From a bacterium (lineage in GTDB: Bacteria > B130-G9): DNA of 38,246 nucleotides. The stretch is from contig DATLAJ010000085.1 of assembly GCA_035527515.1 (NCBI GenBank), positions 1 to 38,246 of the forward strand, given 5' to 3'. The translations under genes and the position numbers were made by a program. Below are positions 26,601 to 33,926 of this stretch, piece by piece. The number at the start of each line of letters is the position of its first letter. Positions within the stretch are counted from its first letter, which is position 1. Under the pieces are notes generated by a model. It made no database searches. It was not told the DNA's origin and saw nothing but the letters and a program-made list of their open reading frames with translations.

Positions 26601-27014
26601 TTGGACTTTGGCGCGAAGGGGCCGTCGAGCCCTGAGATCAACCTGACGCAGCTCATCGACGTTGTCCTGCTGCTGCTGATTTTTTTCATGATCTCCACCA
26701 GCTTCGTCTCACAGCCCGGCATCAACATAAAGCTGCCTCAGTCGAGGACCTCAGAGACCACCCCGGGCAACATGACGCGGGTGACGCTCACGGCGACCGG
26801 ACTGATTTTCGTTGGCGACCGGAAGCTCAACTGGGAGGGTCTGGCGCCGGCGCTGACCGCGGAGCGGAAGCGCAATGAACATAATCTTCTTGTCATAAAG
26901 GCGGACCAAAGCGTAAAGCACGGGGCAGTAGTTCGGGTGATGGATGTGGCCAAAGAGGTTGGATTCGACCGTATAGCCATCGCCACAAGGCCCTACTCTT
27001 CCCAGCCCAAGTGA
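26601..27014 (+). CDS. ExbD/TolR family biopolymer transport protein
   Basis: A 137-residue protein of normal ExbD/TolR length with one N-terminal membrane helix (about residues 18-36, LIDVVLLLLIFFMISTSFV). D20 in LID is the essential proton-path aspartate of the family. A periplasmic domain follows, ending with VMDVAKEVGFDRIAIATRP. With an ExbB/TolQ partner such proteins use the proton gradient to drive outer-membrane transport or envelope work. No partner is in the window. The TTG at 26601 has AGGAGG 9 bases upstream, so the start is well supported. It follows a glycosyltransferase gene after 127 bases and precedes a 525-base gap. Confidence 0.9.
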   Translation: MDFGAKGPSSPEINLTQLIDVVLLLLIFFMISTSFVSQPGINIKLPQSRTSETTPGNMTRVTLTATGLIFVGDRKLNWEGLAPALTAERKRNEHNLLVIKADQSVKHGAVVRVMDVAKEVGFDRIAIATRPYSSQPK

Positions 27015-27241
27015 GGCCGACATGCTCGCGGGCTTTGACCCGGTCTTCGCCGGGCGCTCTTCTGACCAGCTTTGCTCAGCTTGACCCTAACGCACCGGCC
27101 TTGCCCTTTGTAGGCTCCCCGGTAAAGCAGCCACGCTAACCGCATAGGGGAAGATTACCTCGTGAGTCTTCGTGTATATCACCCTCGGTTTGACCCTATA
27201 GTTGGTTGATTGCTCCTGTGAATAACGATGTCTAGGGTGAA

Positions 27242-27259
27242 TGGTCAAGAATTGACCCA
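27242..27259. repeat. dyad repeat D1
   Basis: TGGTCAAGAATTGACCCA: imperfect palindrome TGGTCAA / TTGACCCA. One of five related dyads in the window with the pattern TGGRTCA-N4-TGAYCCA. Confidence 0.55.
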
Positions 27260-27278
27260 GCGCGCCGCTGGTCAGGAG

Positions 27279-27297
27279 TGGGTCAAACATTGATCCA
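27279..27297. repeat. dyad repeat D2
   Basis: TGGGTCAAACATTGATCCA, with arms TGGGTCAA and TTGATCCA pairing except for one G/T. Belongs to the TGGRTCA dyad family. Confidence 0.55.
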
Positions 27298-27361
27298 CGC
27301 CGCAAGACCGACGTCCAGAGCATCAATCTAGGACCATTGCGGACTGAATCGGGGCGAGAGA

Positions 27362-27379
27362 TGGATCAGAATTGATCCA
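27362..27379. repeat. dyad repeat D3, overlapping a promoter
   Basis: TGGATCAGAATTGATCCA: perfect 7-base arms TGGATCA / TGATCCA around GAAT. Its right half contains the candidate -35 hexamer TTGATC (27372-27377). Confidence 0.65.
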
Positions 27380-27399
27380 CCTTGCGGAGATGTTAGAAT
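27372..27399 (+). promoter_or_regulatory. candidate promoter for the first propeller gene
   Basis: TTGATC (27372-27377, four of six) lies 16 bases before TAGAAT (27394-27399, five of six to TATAAT), about 140 bases upstream of the ATG at 27540. The D3 dyad covers the -35 hexamer and could be an operator. Confidence 0.4.
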
Positions 27400-27539
27400 A
27401 GTCTGATGCTGATGGGTGATTCTTCAAGAAGCTCTTCAGACCGTTGAGTAGGTAAGATGATGCAAGGAACTTTACTGGATTGGCACGTATTGTGCTTAGT
27501 ATATTAGCGAGATTGTATAGCGAATTGGAAAGGCGTGAA

Positions 27540-29822
27540 ATGTTCGACAGGATTCTGCAAATAGTGCTGACAGCGTTGGTTGCGTTGGGGCCATCTTGCG
27601 CTTGGTCGCAGGAGCTGCCAGTTGCCACGGTGCCATGGGCCCAGTTTGGGCAGGGTCCAGATAGGACCTTTTGCAGTCCATACGCGGGCCCATTGAACAA
27701 AGCGCACGAGCACATGCCTCTATTCCCTTTCAGCGACGAGGCGCTCACACTGATGTTGCTTGGTCGAGACGGTGTGCTCCAGACGGTATCGGAGGACGGC
27801 TGCCTCTACGGGTTTAGCGCTAAGTATCGTGCGGGTGACCTGGTCACCCGCATTCAGCTACCTTGGGTGCCGACGGACATGGCGATTGGTTATGATGGCA
27901 CGATATATATCTCGACAACGGATGATGGATACGCCCGGCTGGCAGCGTTAAAGAGCGATACAGCGCCCTGGGAGAAGAGCTTCCGCACTCAGGGCGAGAT
28001 ATACGTGGTGCCTCTGGAACTCAAGGTAGTCGTTCTCTTGTCAGACGGTCGGCTGTTCTGTCTCACGACTGATGGCGAAGAGGAGTGGAACTATACCGTG
28101 CCGGGCATTTTCGATCGGTGCACAATGCCGTCGATAGCGCGTTCTGGGATCATATACTTCTCGACTAACGGGGTAACCTTGCGATCACGGGGCTCCTTGA
28201 AAGATAGCTGTTTGTATGCTGTATCACGAGACGGGGTGCTCCTTTGGGACCTACCCGCTCCCGTTGAGAGCCTGAGCTATCCAGTTATCGACGAGAGCGA
28301 GAACGTTTACCTGATAGGTTCCGATGGCCTTCTGTATTCGTTCTGCTCATCCGGGCTTAATTGGGCTGAACCGGCGGCCAAGCCCGAGCAGGATGCATAT
28401 CTAGCCTATTATCCTGACATGATTGTAGTCCTTTCAAATGGAAGCGTTACAGCGTTTAGCAAGACTGGGCAACGTCAACCCCTCTGGTCAGTCTCCTTAG
28501 GAGACCCCTTCATCTCGGCCCCTGTGATTGGGAGCGATGGTATGACCTACGCACTCACGCGGCCCATCCTTCAGGAAGGCTTGCCTACCCTCACCGCGAT
28601 CGGGGCAGATGGCAACATCAGGTGGTCTGCCCCGGTCAACCATGACACGCAGACCCCGCCCATCATAACAATAGAAGGCGACCTCTGCTTGGGGACGTCA
28701 GAGGGGGTCCCAGTCTACTTCGGGTTCGGCAGGGGAGACATCACTCCGCCTCACCTTGCGGAGACGTTTCCGCCAAAGGACTCGATCGTGCCCCTCAAAG
28801 ATTTCAGCGTGATGATAGCGCTCATCGATGAGGGCGTCGGAATCATCAAGTCAAGCATATACGTCTCGGTCAACGATGAATTCGTTCACACCACCGCAGA
28901 CGATGTCGCAGGAGGCTACCAACTCTCCGCCTCACCACGTCAAATCCTCGCGCCGTTCCAGGATGTAACGATCGAGGTCTCTGCGGAGGACAAGAGGTTC
29001 AACAGCAAGATCGAGCCTTACCACCTCACAGCCGTTGACTATCGGAAGCGACCCACGATTCTCATGGCCGGCTTCGGATACAGCAGCGTCACTTCATCCC
29101 AAGGCGGTAAGTTCCGGACAGTGGCGCTCATGGACCCCTTAACAGATATCAAGAACGTGGTGGTGTATCACACGCCCTCAGGCTTCTCTGAAACGCTCCG
29201 GGACACTGGAGTTGACTTTGATCTGAAAGGCAGATGGTATTTGGCGGACTACACAGTTTCAGCCGGCCTTGCGCCAGGTAACTACAAGCTTGGGATAGTC
29301 GGAGAAGATACCACCGGCAAAACCGGCGGCATCTGGCCATATCTGACAGTAGAAAGAGGAGATGAAGCAGCCAAGCGCGGCCTCGTGCGGGGCACGGGAA
29401 CACCGCTTGAGCTGCCTGCCGGCACGTTCGCGATGAGGCCAGTCTCGTCCCCACCAACCCGGCCATACAAATCGGCAAGTATGCGCAACGGGACCCCCCC
29501 GTTCATACTCGCCGCCGGCTACACATATTCTTACATGACAACCTCAGGGGGCGTCGTCAGGATCGAGGCGCTAGTGGACGATCTGGATGGCGTTGATGAC
29601 GTTGAGACGGTCGAGGTATATGTTGACGGCTACCCGACGGGACTGCGTCTGCGCAATGACGGCATGGACGGAGACGGAGCGCCCGAAGATAACGTCTTTA
29701 CCTATCAGATATTCCTTGGCAGCGAGGTTTTCGCCACTGGCAGATACCTTTATGAGCTCAAGGCCTTTGATCGGGCAGGAAACGAAAGCAATATGTGGCC
29801 ATATCTGGAGATCAAAGAATGA
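27540..29822 (+). CDS. secreted PQQ-like beta-propeller protein
   Basis: A 760-residue protein with a signal peptide (MFDRILQIVLTALVALGPSC, then AWSQ as probable cleavage site). Residues about 25-410 hold repeated blades resembling PQQ/quinoprotein-like propellers (GYDGTIYISTTDDGYARLAA, LLSDGRLFCLTTDGEEEWNY, then ENVYLIGSDGLLYSF). After residue 410 come beta-rich Ig-like segments, one reading PPHLAETFPPKDSIVPLK and the last ending DRAGNESNMWPYLEI. It is probably an extracellular or periplasmic adhesive or sensing protein, with no enzyme motif. ATG 27540 has GGAAAGG 7-9 bases upstream; an in-frame start at 27480 is less likely. Its stop overlaps a tiny downstream ORF. No sorting tail was recognised. 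Confidence 0.8.
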   Translation: MFDRILQIVLTALVALGPSCAWSQELPVATVPWAQFGQGPDRTFCSPYAGPLNKAHEHMPLFPFSDEALTLMLLGRDGVLQTVSEDGCLYGFSAKYRAGDLVTRIQLPWVPTDMAIGYDGTIYISTTDDGYARLAALKSDTAPWEKSFRTQGEIYVVPLELKVVVLLSDGRLFCLTTDGEEEWNYTVPGIFDRCTMPSIARSGIIYFSTNGVTLRSRGSLKDSCLYAVSRDGVLLWDLPAPVESLSYPVIDESENVYLIGSDGLLYSFCSSGLNWAEPAAKPEQDAYLAYYPDMIVVLSNGSVTAFSKTGQRQPLWSVSLGDPFISAPVIGSDGMTYALTRPILQEGLPTLTAIGADGNIRWSAPVNHDTQTPPIITIEGDLCLGTSEGVPVYFGFGRGDITPPHLAETFPPKDSIVPLKDFSVMIALIDEGVGIIKSSIYVSVNDEFVHTTADDVAGGYQLSASPRQILAPFQDVTIEVSAEDKRFNSKIEPYHLTAVDYRKRPTILMAGFGYSSVTSSQGGKFRTVALMDPLTDIKNVVVYHTPSGFSETLRDTGVDFDLKGRWYLADYTVSAGLAPGNYKLGIVGEDTTGKTGGIWPYLTVERGDEAAKRGLVRGTGTPLELPAGTFAMRPVSSPPTRPYKSASMRNGTPPFILAAGYTYSYMTTSGGVVRIEALVDDLDGVDDVETVEVYVDGYPTGLRLRNDGMDGDGAPEDNVFTYQIFLGSEVFATGRYLYELKAFDRAGNESNMWPYLEIKE

Positions 29823-29902
29823 CGCTCGAACTTGGCGAGAACCCCTCGAGCTCTATCGAACTGAATCTTGGAGATGAGCAGCGATGGAACTGGAGCTCGT
29901 AG
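29819..29902 (+). CDS. possible 27-residue ORF
   Basis: A short frame, MTLELGENPSSSIELNLGDE then QRWNWSS, whose ATG overlaps the stop of the propeller gene by four bases (ATGA). It could be made by translational coupling and closes within the start of the next small gene. No hydrophobic segment or family resemblance. It may be a chance frame. Confidence 0.3.
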   Translation: MTLELGENPSSSIELNLGDEQRWNWSS

Positions 29903-30012
29903 GATACCTCTTTCTGGTTGTGGCTCTCCTGAGCTTGATTTGCCTCACGCTCACCGGGGTCTTTAACCAAGATGGGGTGGATGAGCATTCCAAGCTCGAC
30001 AGGAGGAATTAA
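29884..30012 (+). CDS. 42-residue single-span membrane protein
   Basis: A tiny protein, MELELVGYLFLVVALLSLIC followed by LTLTGVFNQDGVDEHSKLDRRN. Residues 5-25 form one hydrophobic helix, followed by a hydrophilic tail that is basic at the end, so it is probably an inner-membrane protein. GGAGATGAG lies upstream of the ATG, and the stop is two bases before the next small ORF's start. It is shorter than usual gene-finding cutoffs. No family was recognised. Its tight spacing with the next ORF, also single-span, supports a real pair made together. Confidence 0.6.
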   Translation: MELELVGYLFLVVALLSLICLTLTGVFNQDGVDEHSKLDRRN

Positions 30013-30014
30013 GG

Positions 30015-30161
30015 ATGAACAGCAAGAAAGGTCTGCTCGAGCTCCAAGGGCGCGGCGACAGAATGGAGAGCCCGCTGGCTGCGTTCGCTGTTCCTTTCAT
30101 CCTAGCGCTCGCAGTCGCGCTCTTCTTTGTGGCAGCAGAGATATTCAAACGTTTCCTCTGA
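30015..30161 (+). CDS. 48-residue single-span membrane protein
   Basis: A tiny protein. It begins with a basic stretch (MNSKKGLLELQGRGDRM), followed by one hydrophobic helix (PLAAFAVPFILALAVALFFV, about residues 20-39) and a short basic end (EIFKRFL). The ribosome site AGGAGG (30001-30006) lies eight bases before the ATG, the best evidence in this gap that it is translated. It starts two bases after the previous small ORF. No named family was recognised. The pair lies between two large secreted propeller genes. It could act as a membrane partner for these proteins, but this is only inferred from position. Confidence 0.65.
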   Translation: MNSKKGLLELQGRGDRMESPLAAFAVPFILALAVALFFVAAEIFKRFL

Positions 30162-30495
30162 TGACGAAATTGACAGCTTTGGCAGCTGTTAAACCCATGT
30201 ATGGGGTGAGGTCACGATTTTACCAACTGGGCCGGGTGGAGGCGCCTCACCCCATCATTCTACCCTGTCCCAGAATAATGGTGAAACCAGCCCGTGGCAA
30301 CATAACGCCCTTTCTCTGCACGGCAGGGGCACGCAGTCGGCAGCATTTTGTCAGATGCGGGCAGCGCCAGGTGGCCGAGGCATTCATTAAGACGGTCTTC
30401 TGGCCAGTATTGATCTGCATAGCCCATTGTGTTAGTCTCGCATAGGTCTGGGTTGATGTTTTCTATTTAACTTATGTTCGTGAGGAGGATTTGCG
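30162..30495. other. 334-base intergenic region with an 11-base inverted repeat
   Basis: ATGGGGTGAGG (30201-30211) is exactly complementary to CCTCACCCCAT (30245-30255), with a 33-base loop. No T-run follows. An open frame through here (to 30445) has no family-like sequence. No convincing promoter for the next gene was found. Confidence 0.5.
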
Positions 30496-33075
30496 GTGGG
30501 GAAATTGATGAGGCTCGTGGTTTTGTCAGTCGCTTTCGTGTGTTTCGGATCGTTTGCGACAGCAACAGCAGAGTGGTTCAACTACTCCAGCCCTGTGGCT
30601 GCCAGCGACTTTGCGTTCACTGGTGGACACGTGTGGATTCCTGCCCTGGGAGGCGTTGTTGACCTGAACCCTCAGACAGGTGATTTCACGGTCTATACCA
30701 GCTCGACAGGGCTTCCATGCTCTTGTGGGAACGGAGCAGCAGTTGATCAGGAGGGCGTGGTCTGGGTTGCCATGACCAAGGGGGTTGCGGCGATCCACCC
30801 CGACGGGACTATTGACAGATTCTATGCCGAGAACTCCGCGCTGGAGTCGGACTACGCTAGGGCGATTGCAGTTGGCGAGGACGGCCTTGTCTGGGTCGGA
30901 ACGGACGAGGGCGTTTACTCTTATGACGGCTCCGTCTGGGCCAAGCATCCATTCATGGGAATACCTTATCTCATCATCAACAACGTTATCAAAGTCGGCT
31001 CTGGAGGAACCGTTTGGATCGGGACAGAGGGCGGACTGCGCGTGTTCGACGGAACCAATTGGACGGACTACACTGAAATGTCGAGTGGCCTTCCCTCCGG
31101 AGGAGGCGGCAACGTTCGTGACATAGATTTTGCGCCCGATGGCAGGACATGGCTGGCGACCTATGGCGGAGTTGTCTCGTTTGACGGCGTCGTTTGGGAG
31201 GTATTCGATAGCAGCAACACGCCGATGACCACCAATATAGTAGAGGCGATCGCGGCCGCGCCCGATGGGACAATTTACGCCGGCTGCCCGAATGGTGTTT
31301 TTGTTTATGACGGTTCCGAGTGGGTTGTTTGGGACACGAGCAACTCCGGTATCCCAACTAACAACATCACGGCGCTGGACATCGCGCCGGACGAGGCGCT
31401 CTGGGTTGGGACATTTGCCGGGTCCGCTGCATTCAAGGATGATGTCTGGACTGGCTACAGTCACACCAACTATCCCGAGCTGAAGGGTCTGGTCCAGCGG
31501 CTCGCCGAAGATGCTGATGGGGTCATTTGGCTGGGGACGATGGGTGGTGGACTCTTTGCCAAGGACGGCGACAGCTTTACGGTTTATAGCGTTGCGAACA
31601 GCGGTCTGCTCTCGGACATGGTTTCGGCGATCAGCATCGCAACTGACAACACGTTGTGGCTCGCCACCCCAGGAGGCGTGAGCCACTTCGACAGGACCGA
31701 TTTTGAGAACTACTCGTTCTCTCTTGGCAACTTCCCCGCATCAGGCTCGGTAGTCGATATCTGCGTTGGCCCGGACGGGACGCCTTGGGCAGTTGTAGGG
31801 GGAGGCCTGATGGGCCCGCTCGGGAGGACGTCGCAGACCCCGGGCCAGGTCTGCTATTTCATCAATGGCGAATGGCAGACACTCCAGATGATGGCGCTTG
31901 CCGAGTTCTCCTGCATCACAGCGAGGGAGAACGGCGACATCTATATCGGCTCGAACGGCCAGGGCCTGTTCATCTGGAACCACGGGTCCGTCAAGCATAT
32001 CGATACCAGCCAGGGGCTGCCGAGCAACACTGTGTTATGCCTCGCGCGAGGCGCGGACGACAACGTCTGGGTCGGCACGGACAGCGGAGTCGGCATCACT
32101 GACGGCGTCCTGTGGCAAGTATATGGCATCCATAACACAATGCTCTTCTCGAACGAGATCAGGGATATATTCCCGGCCGAGGACGGAGCGGTATGGATTG
32201 CGTCATCTAACGGGCTTGTGTCGATCAATACCAACACCTCGGTCAGGTACTCCTCGCAATACAGCGGGCTTTTGATTGACAACACTAGTTCGGTTCTGAA
32301 GGCCTCAAACGGCGATATAGTCGTAGGGTCTATGGTGGGCCTTACGGAGCTGACCACCCCAAGCTTCCCGATATTGACGGACGGCTCAGTCGGACCGGAC
32401 ACTGGCACCCCAACAACCCCCTTCACTTACTCCGTCCACTACACAAACGCCGAGGCGTCACTCCCGCCGGCCATCTCGGTAGGGATTGACCTCAGCGAGT
32501 ATGAGCTACAACTGGCAGATGGCGAGCCCGACAATGGGACTTACAGCTTCAGCACTGTCCTCGATTTTGGCCTGCACGGCTACTACTTCCTGGCCACAGA
32601 TGAGAATGGAGCACGGACACGCATGCCCTTCGACTTCATTCTGTCCGGCCCGATAGTTACCGGCAAGCCAGCCGAGGTTATTATTCGGCCTGACAAAGTC
32701 ATCTACGTGCCTGGGGACCGCATGCAGGTTCTCCTGACGCTTTTCAACAGGGTAACGGACCCCCTGGAAATAACGCTCTATACAGCGCTCAAAATGCCGA
32801 GCGAGCAATTGATCTTCTTTGTGTATCCAGACCTGTTCACAATGAACACCACCGGACTGACACTTATTCTCTCGCCGCTCCAACTAATCCAGGACTTCCC
32901 AATACTGGACATTGTCTTGGACGAGGCAACCTTGCCTTACGGCGAGTACGCCTGGCTGGCCGCGTGCCAGGACCCCAATGCTCCTGGTTTCGAGCTATTG
33001 AGCGACGTCTCGGAAGCTACTTGGCAATTCATGGAGAGCCAGCCGGTTTCGACTAACCGTAATACAAGTGAATAG
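30496..33075 (+). CDS. secreted two-component-regulator-propeller type protein
   Basis: An 859-residue exported protein with a signal peptide (LMRLVVLSVAFVCFGSFATA). It contains about 13 repeats of the Reg_prop type (WVGTDEGVYSYDG, WIGTEGGLRVFDG, WLATYGGVVSFDG, WLGTMGGGLFAKDG and similar) spanning residues 45 to about 620, enough for two seven-bladed propellers. These blades usually form the periplasmic sensor of hybrid histidine kinases, but here no kinase or membrane helix follows. The C-terminal 240 residues are beta-rich, with a cluster of hydrophobic strands. GTG at 30496 has GAGGAGG seven bases upstream. A role in ligand binding or surface attachment is inferred. Confidence 0.82.
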   Translation: MGKLMRLVVLSVAFVCFGSFATATAEWFNYSSPVAASDFAFTGGHVWIPALGGVVDLNPQTGDFTVYTSSTGLPCSCGNGAAVDQEGVVWVAMTKGVAAIHPDGTIDRFYAENSALESDYARAIAVGEDGLVWVGTDEGVYSYDGSVWAKHPFMGIPYLIINNVIKVGSGGTVWIGTEGGLRVFDGTNWTDYTEMSSGLPSGGGGNVRDIDFAPDGRTWLATYGGVVSFDGVVWEVFDSSNTPMTTNIVEAIAAAPDGTIYAGCPNGVFVYDGSEWVVWDTSNSGIPTNNITALDIAPDEALWVGTFAGSAAFKDDVWTGYSHTNYPELKGLVQRLAEDADGVIWLGTMGGGLFAKDGDSFTVYSVANSGLLSDMVSAISIATDNTLWLATPGGVSHFDRTDFENYSFSLGNFPASGSVVDICVGPDGTPWAVVGGGLMGPLGRTSQTPGQVCYFINGEWQTLQMMALAEFSCITARENGDIYIGSNGQGLFIWNHGSVKHIDTSQGLPSNTVLCLARGADDNVWVGTDSGVGITDGVLWQVYGIHNTMLFSNEIRDIFPAEDGAVWIASSNGLVSINTNTSVRYSSQYSGLLIDNTSSVLKASNGDIVVGSMVGLTELTTPSFPILTDGSVGPDTGTPTTPFTYSVHYTNAEASLPPAISVGIDLSEYELQLADGEPDNGTYSFSTVLDFGLHGYYFLATDENGARTRMPFDFILSGPIVTGKPAEVIIRPDKVIYVPGDRMQVLLTLFNRVTDPLEITLYTALKMPSEQLIFFVYPDLFTMNTTGLTLILSPLQLIQDFPILDIVLDEATLPYGEYAWLAACQDPNAPGFELLSDVSEATWQFMESQPVSTNRNTSE

Positions 33076-33234
33076 ATAGACCCGGTCCAACTTTCCGAGA
33101 ACTGGCCGGTGGCTCATTCCCCTGGGCTGCCGGCCCATTGCCCTTCTGGCCATTATCTCACTCCCCTCTTACGCCACGGAATGCATATCAAGGGCCCTGG
33201 GAAGGAGGCTGTCCAATAAGCCTGTTTTGCCTGT

Positions 33235-33308
33235 GTAGTGGCGATTCACGAATCGCCCTGGTTTGATCCGATCGGGCGCCTCAAGGGCGGTTCGTGAACC
33301 GCCCCTAC
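33235..33308. repeat. inverted pair of REP-like hairpin repeats
   Basis: Two 25-base copies in opposite orientation (33235-33259 and 33284-33308), 24 bases apart. Each is a hairpin: GGCGATTC-AC-GAATCGCC in the first and GGGCGGTTC-GT-GAACCGCCC in the second. Read in the same sense they differ at three positions, two of which form a stem pair (A-T in one, G-C in the other). Confidence 0.7.
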
Positions 33309-33399
33309 ACGACGTCGATGTCCTTTTACAGGCACATTGAGCCGCCAGGCCCGGCTGAGCGCGGCGCCCCTACGGCGCCCGGCCTATGAGACAGCCCGG

Positions 33400-33417
33400 T
33401 GGGTCAATAATCGACCC
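33400..33417. repeat. dyad repeat D4
   Basis: TGGGTCAATAATCGACCC, with GGGTC / GACCC arms. Member of the TGGRTCA dyad family also found upstream of the first propeller gene. Confidence 0.5.
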
Positions 33418-33467
33418 GTTCTAAACTAGCCCTATTTAGTCTATCTCCCGGGGTAACACAGCCGCAG

Positions 33468-33487
33468 GTGGATCGATTCTGATCCAC
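33468..33487. repeat. dyad repeat D5
   Basis: GTGGATCGATTCTGATCCAC: 7-base arms GTGGATC / GATCCAC. Its reverse complement core matches D3 (27362-27379) at 17 of 18 positions. Confidence 0.6.
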
Positions 33488-33838
33488 TTCGGGCCGGAGA
33501 TTCCACCGAACCGCTTATGTTAAGAGCAGGCCGATTGGCCGGGATATGCTTCCTAGAGCGGAGCGAGATGCCTGTGAACGATATTGTCAGCGATATGGCA
33601 CGGACACTGCTAAGTACACCAGTGGACAACTTAACCTTATTTTCTATGTCCGGGCGCCTCGTCAGGCCGAAAGAAAATGGGAATGCTGCCGCGTGCCTCG
33701 TAATCCTGGCCGTCTGAGGCGCCCTGTCTGGTAAGATGAGGATTAACAGTCTTCGAGTTCCCGGCGAGCTGCTCGTGCCCGTTCAGCGATGGCGGGCGCT
33801 CCAGCCCCCGAGCGCCAGGGGAAGGGCAAGTCGCCTGC

Positions 33839-33886
33839 AAAAAAAGAAACAGCCGAGAAGCCGCCTTTTAAGCTGCTCCCCGGCTG
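33839..33886 (-). terminator. intrinsic terminator of the pseudopilin gene
   Basis: On the minus strand CAGCCGGGGAGC (33886-33875) pairs with GCTTCTCGGCTG (33861-33850) as a 12-base stem with two G-T pairs, a 13-base loop, then TTTCTTTTTTT (33849-33839). It begins 40 bases after the stop of the minus-strand pseudopilin gene. The pattern is a textbook rho-independent terminator. Confidence 0.88.
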
Positions 33887-33926
33887 AGAACGTCCAGATG
33901 ATCGGGGTTACATCTAACTAATAGTA

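Larger units (their letters stand above)
27015..27539. other. 525-base intergenic region with repeated TGGRTCA dyads
   Basis: No convincing gene. TTGACCC or its complement occurs at 27035, 27081, 27190, 27252 and 27280, and three near-palindromes follow (see the repeat entries at 27242, 27279 and 27362). A weak CCCGG/CCGGG hairpin at 27039-27054 follows exbD. A promoter candidate precedes the propeller gene. Confidence 0.6.
33076..33926. other. 851-base intergenic region rich in palindromic repeats
   Basis: No convincing gene. It holds a pair of inverted hairpin repeats (33235-33308), a GGCGCC-rich palindrome near 33363, two TGGRTCA dyads (33400 and 33468) and, at its right end, the intrinsic terminator of the pseudopilin gene. 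A 66-codon frame at 33517-33717 has no ribosome site or family resemblance. Confidence 0.6.

Noticed and set aside
27015-27539. CRISPR-like array from the repeated TTGACCC words
   Set aside because: Spacing is irregular, the words are only 7 bases, copies occur in both orientations and no cas gene is near.
29972-30445. 157-codon plus-strand ORF
   Set aside because: It runs out of frame through the two small membrane genes and through the 11-base inverted repeat, with no recognisable protein pattern.
30526-31686. 386-codon minus-strand ORF
   Set aside because: Antisense to the Reg_prop propeller gene, which has a signal peptide, ribosome site and clear repeats.
33517-33717. 66-codon plus-strand ORF in the repeat-rich gap
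   Set aside because: No ribosome site, no family resemblance and surrounded by repeats.
33789-33887. 32-codon frame with a Lys/Pro-rich end reading like a real C-terminus
   Set aside because: It lies across the intrinsic terminator of the minus-strand pseudopilin gene; the lysines come from the complement of the T-run. No ribosome site.
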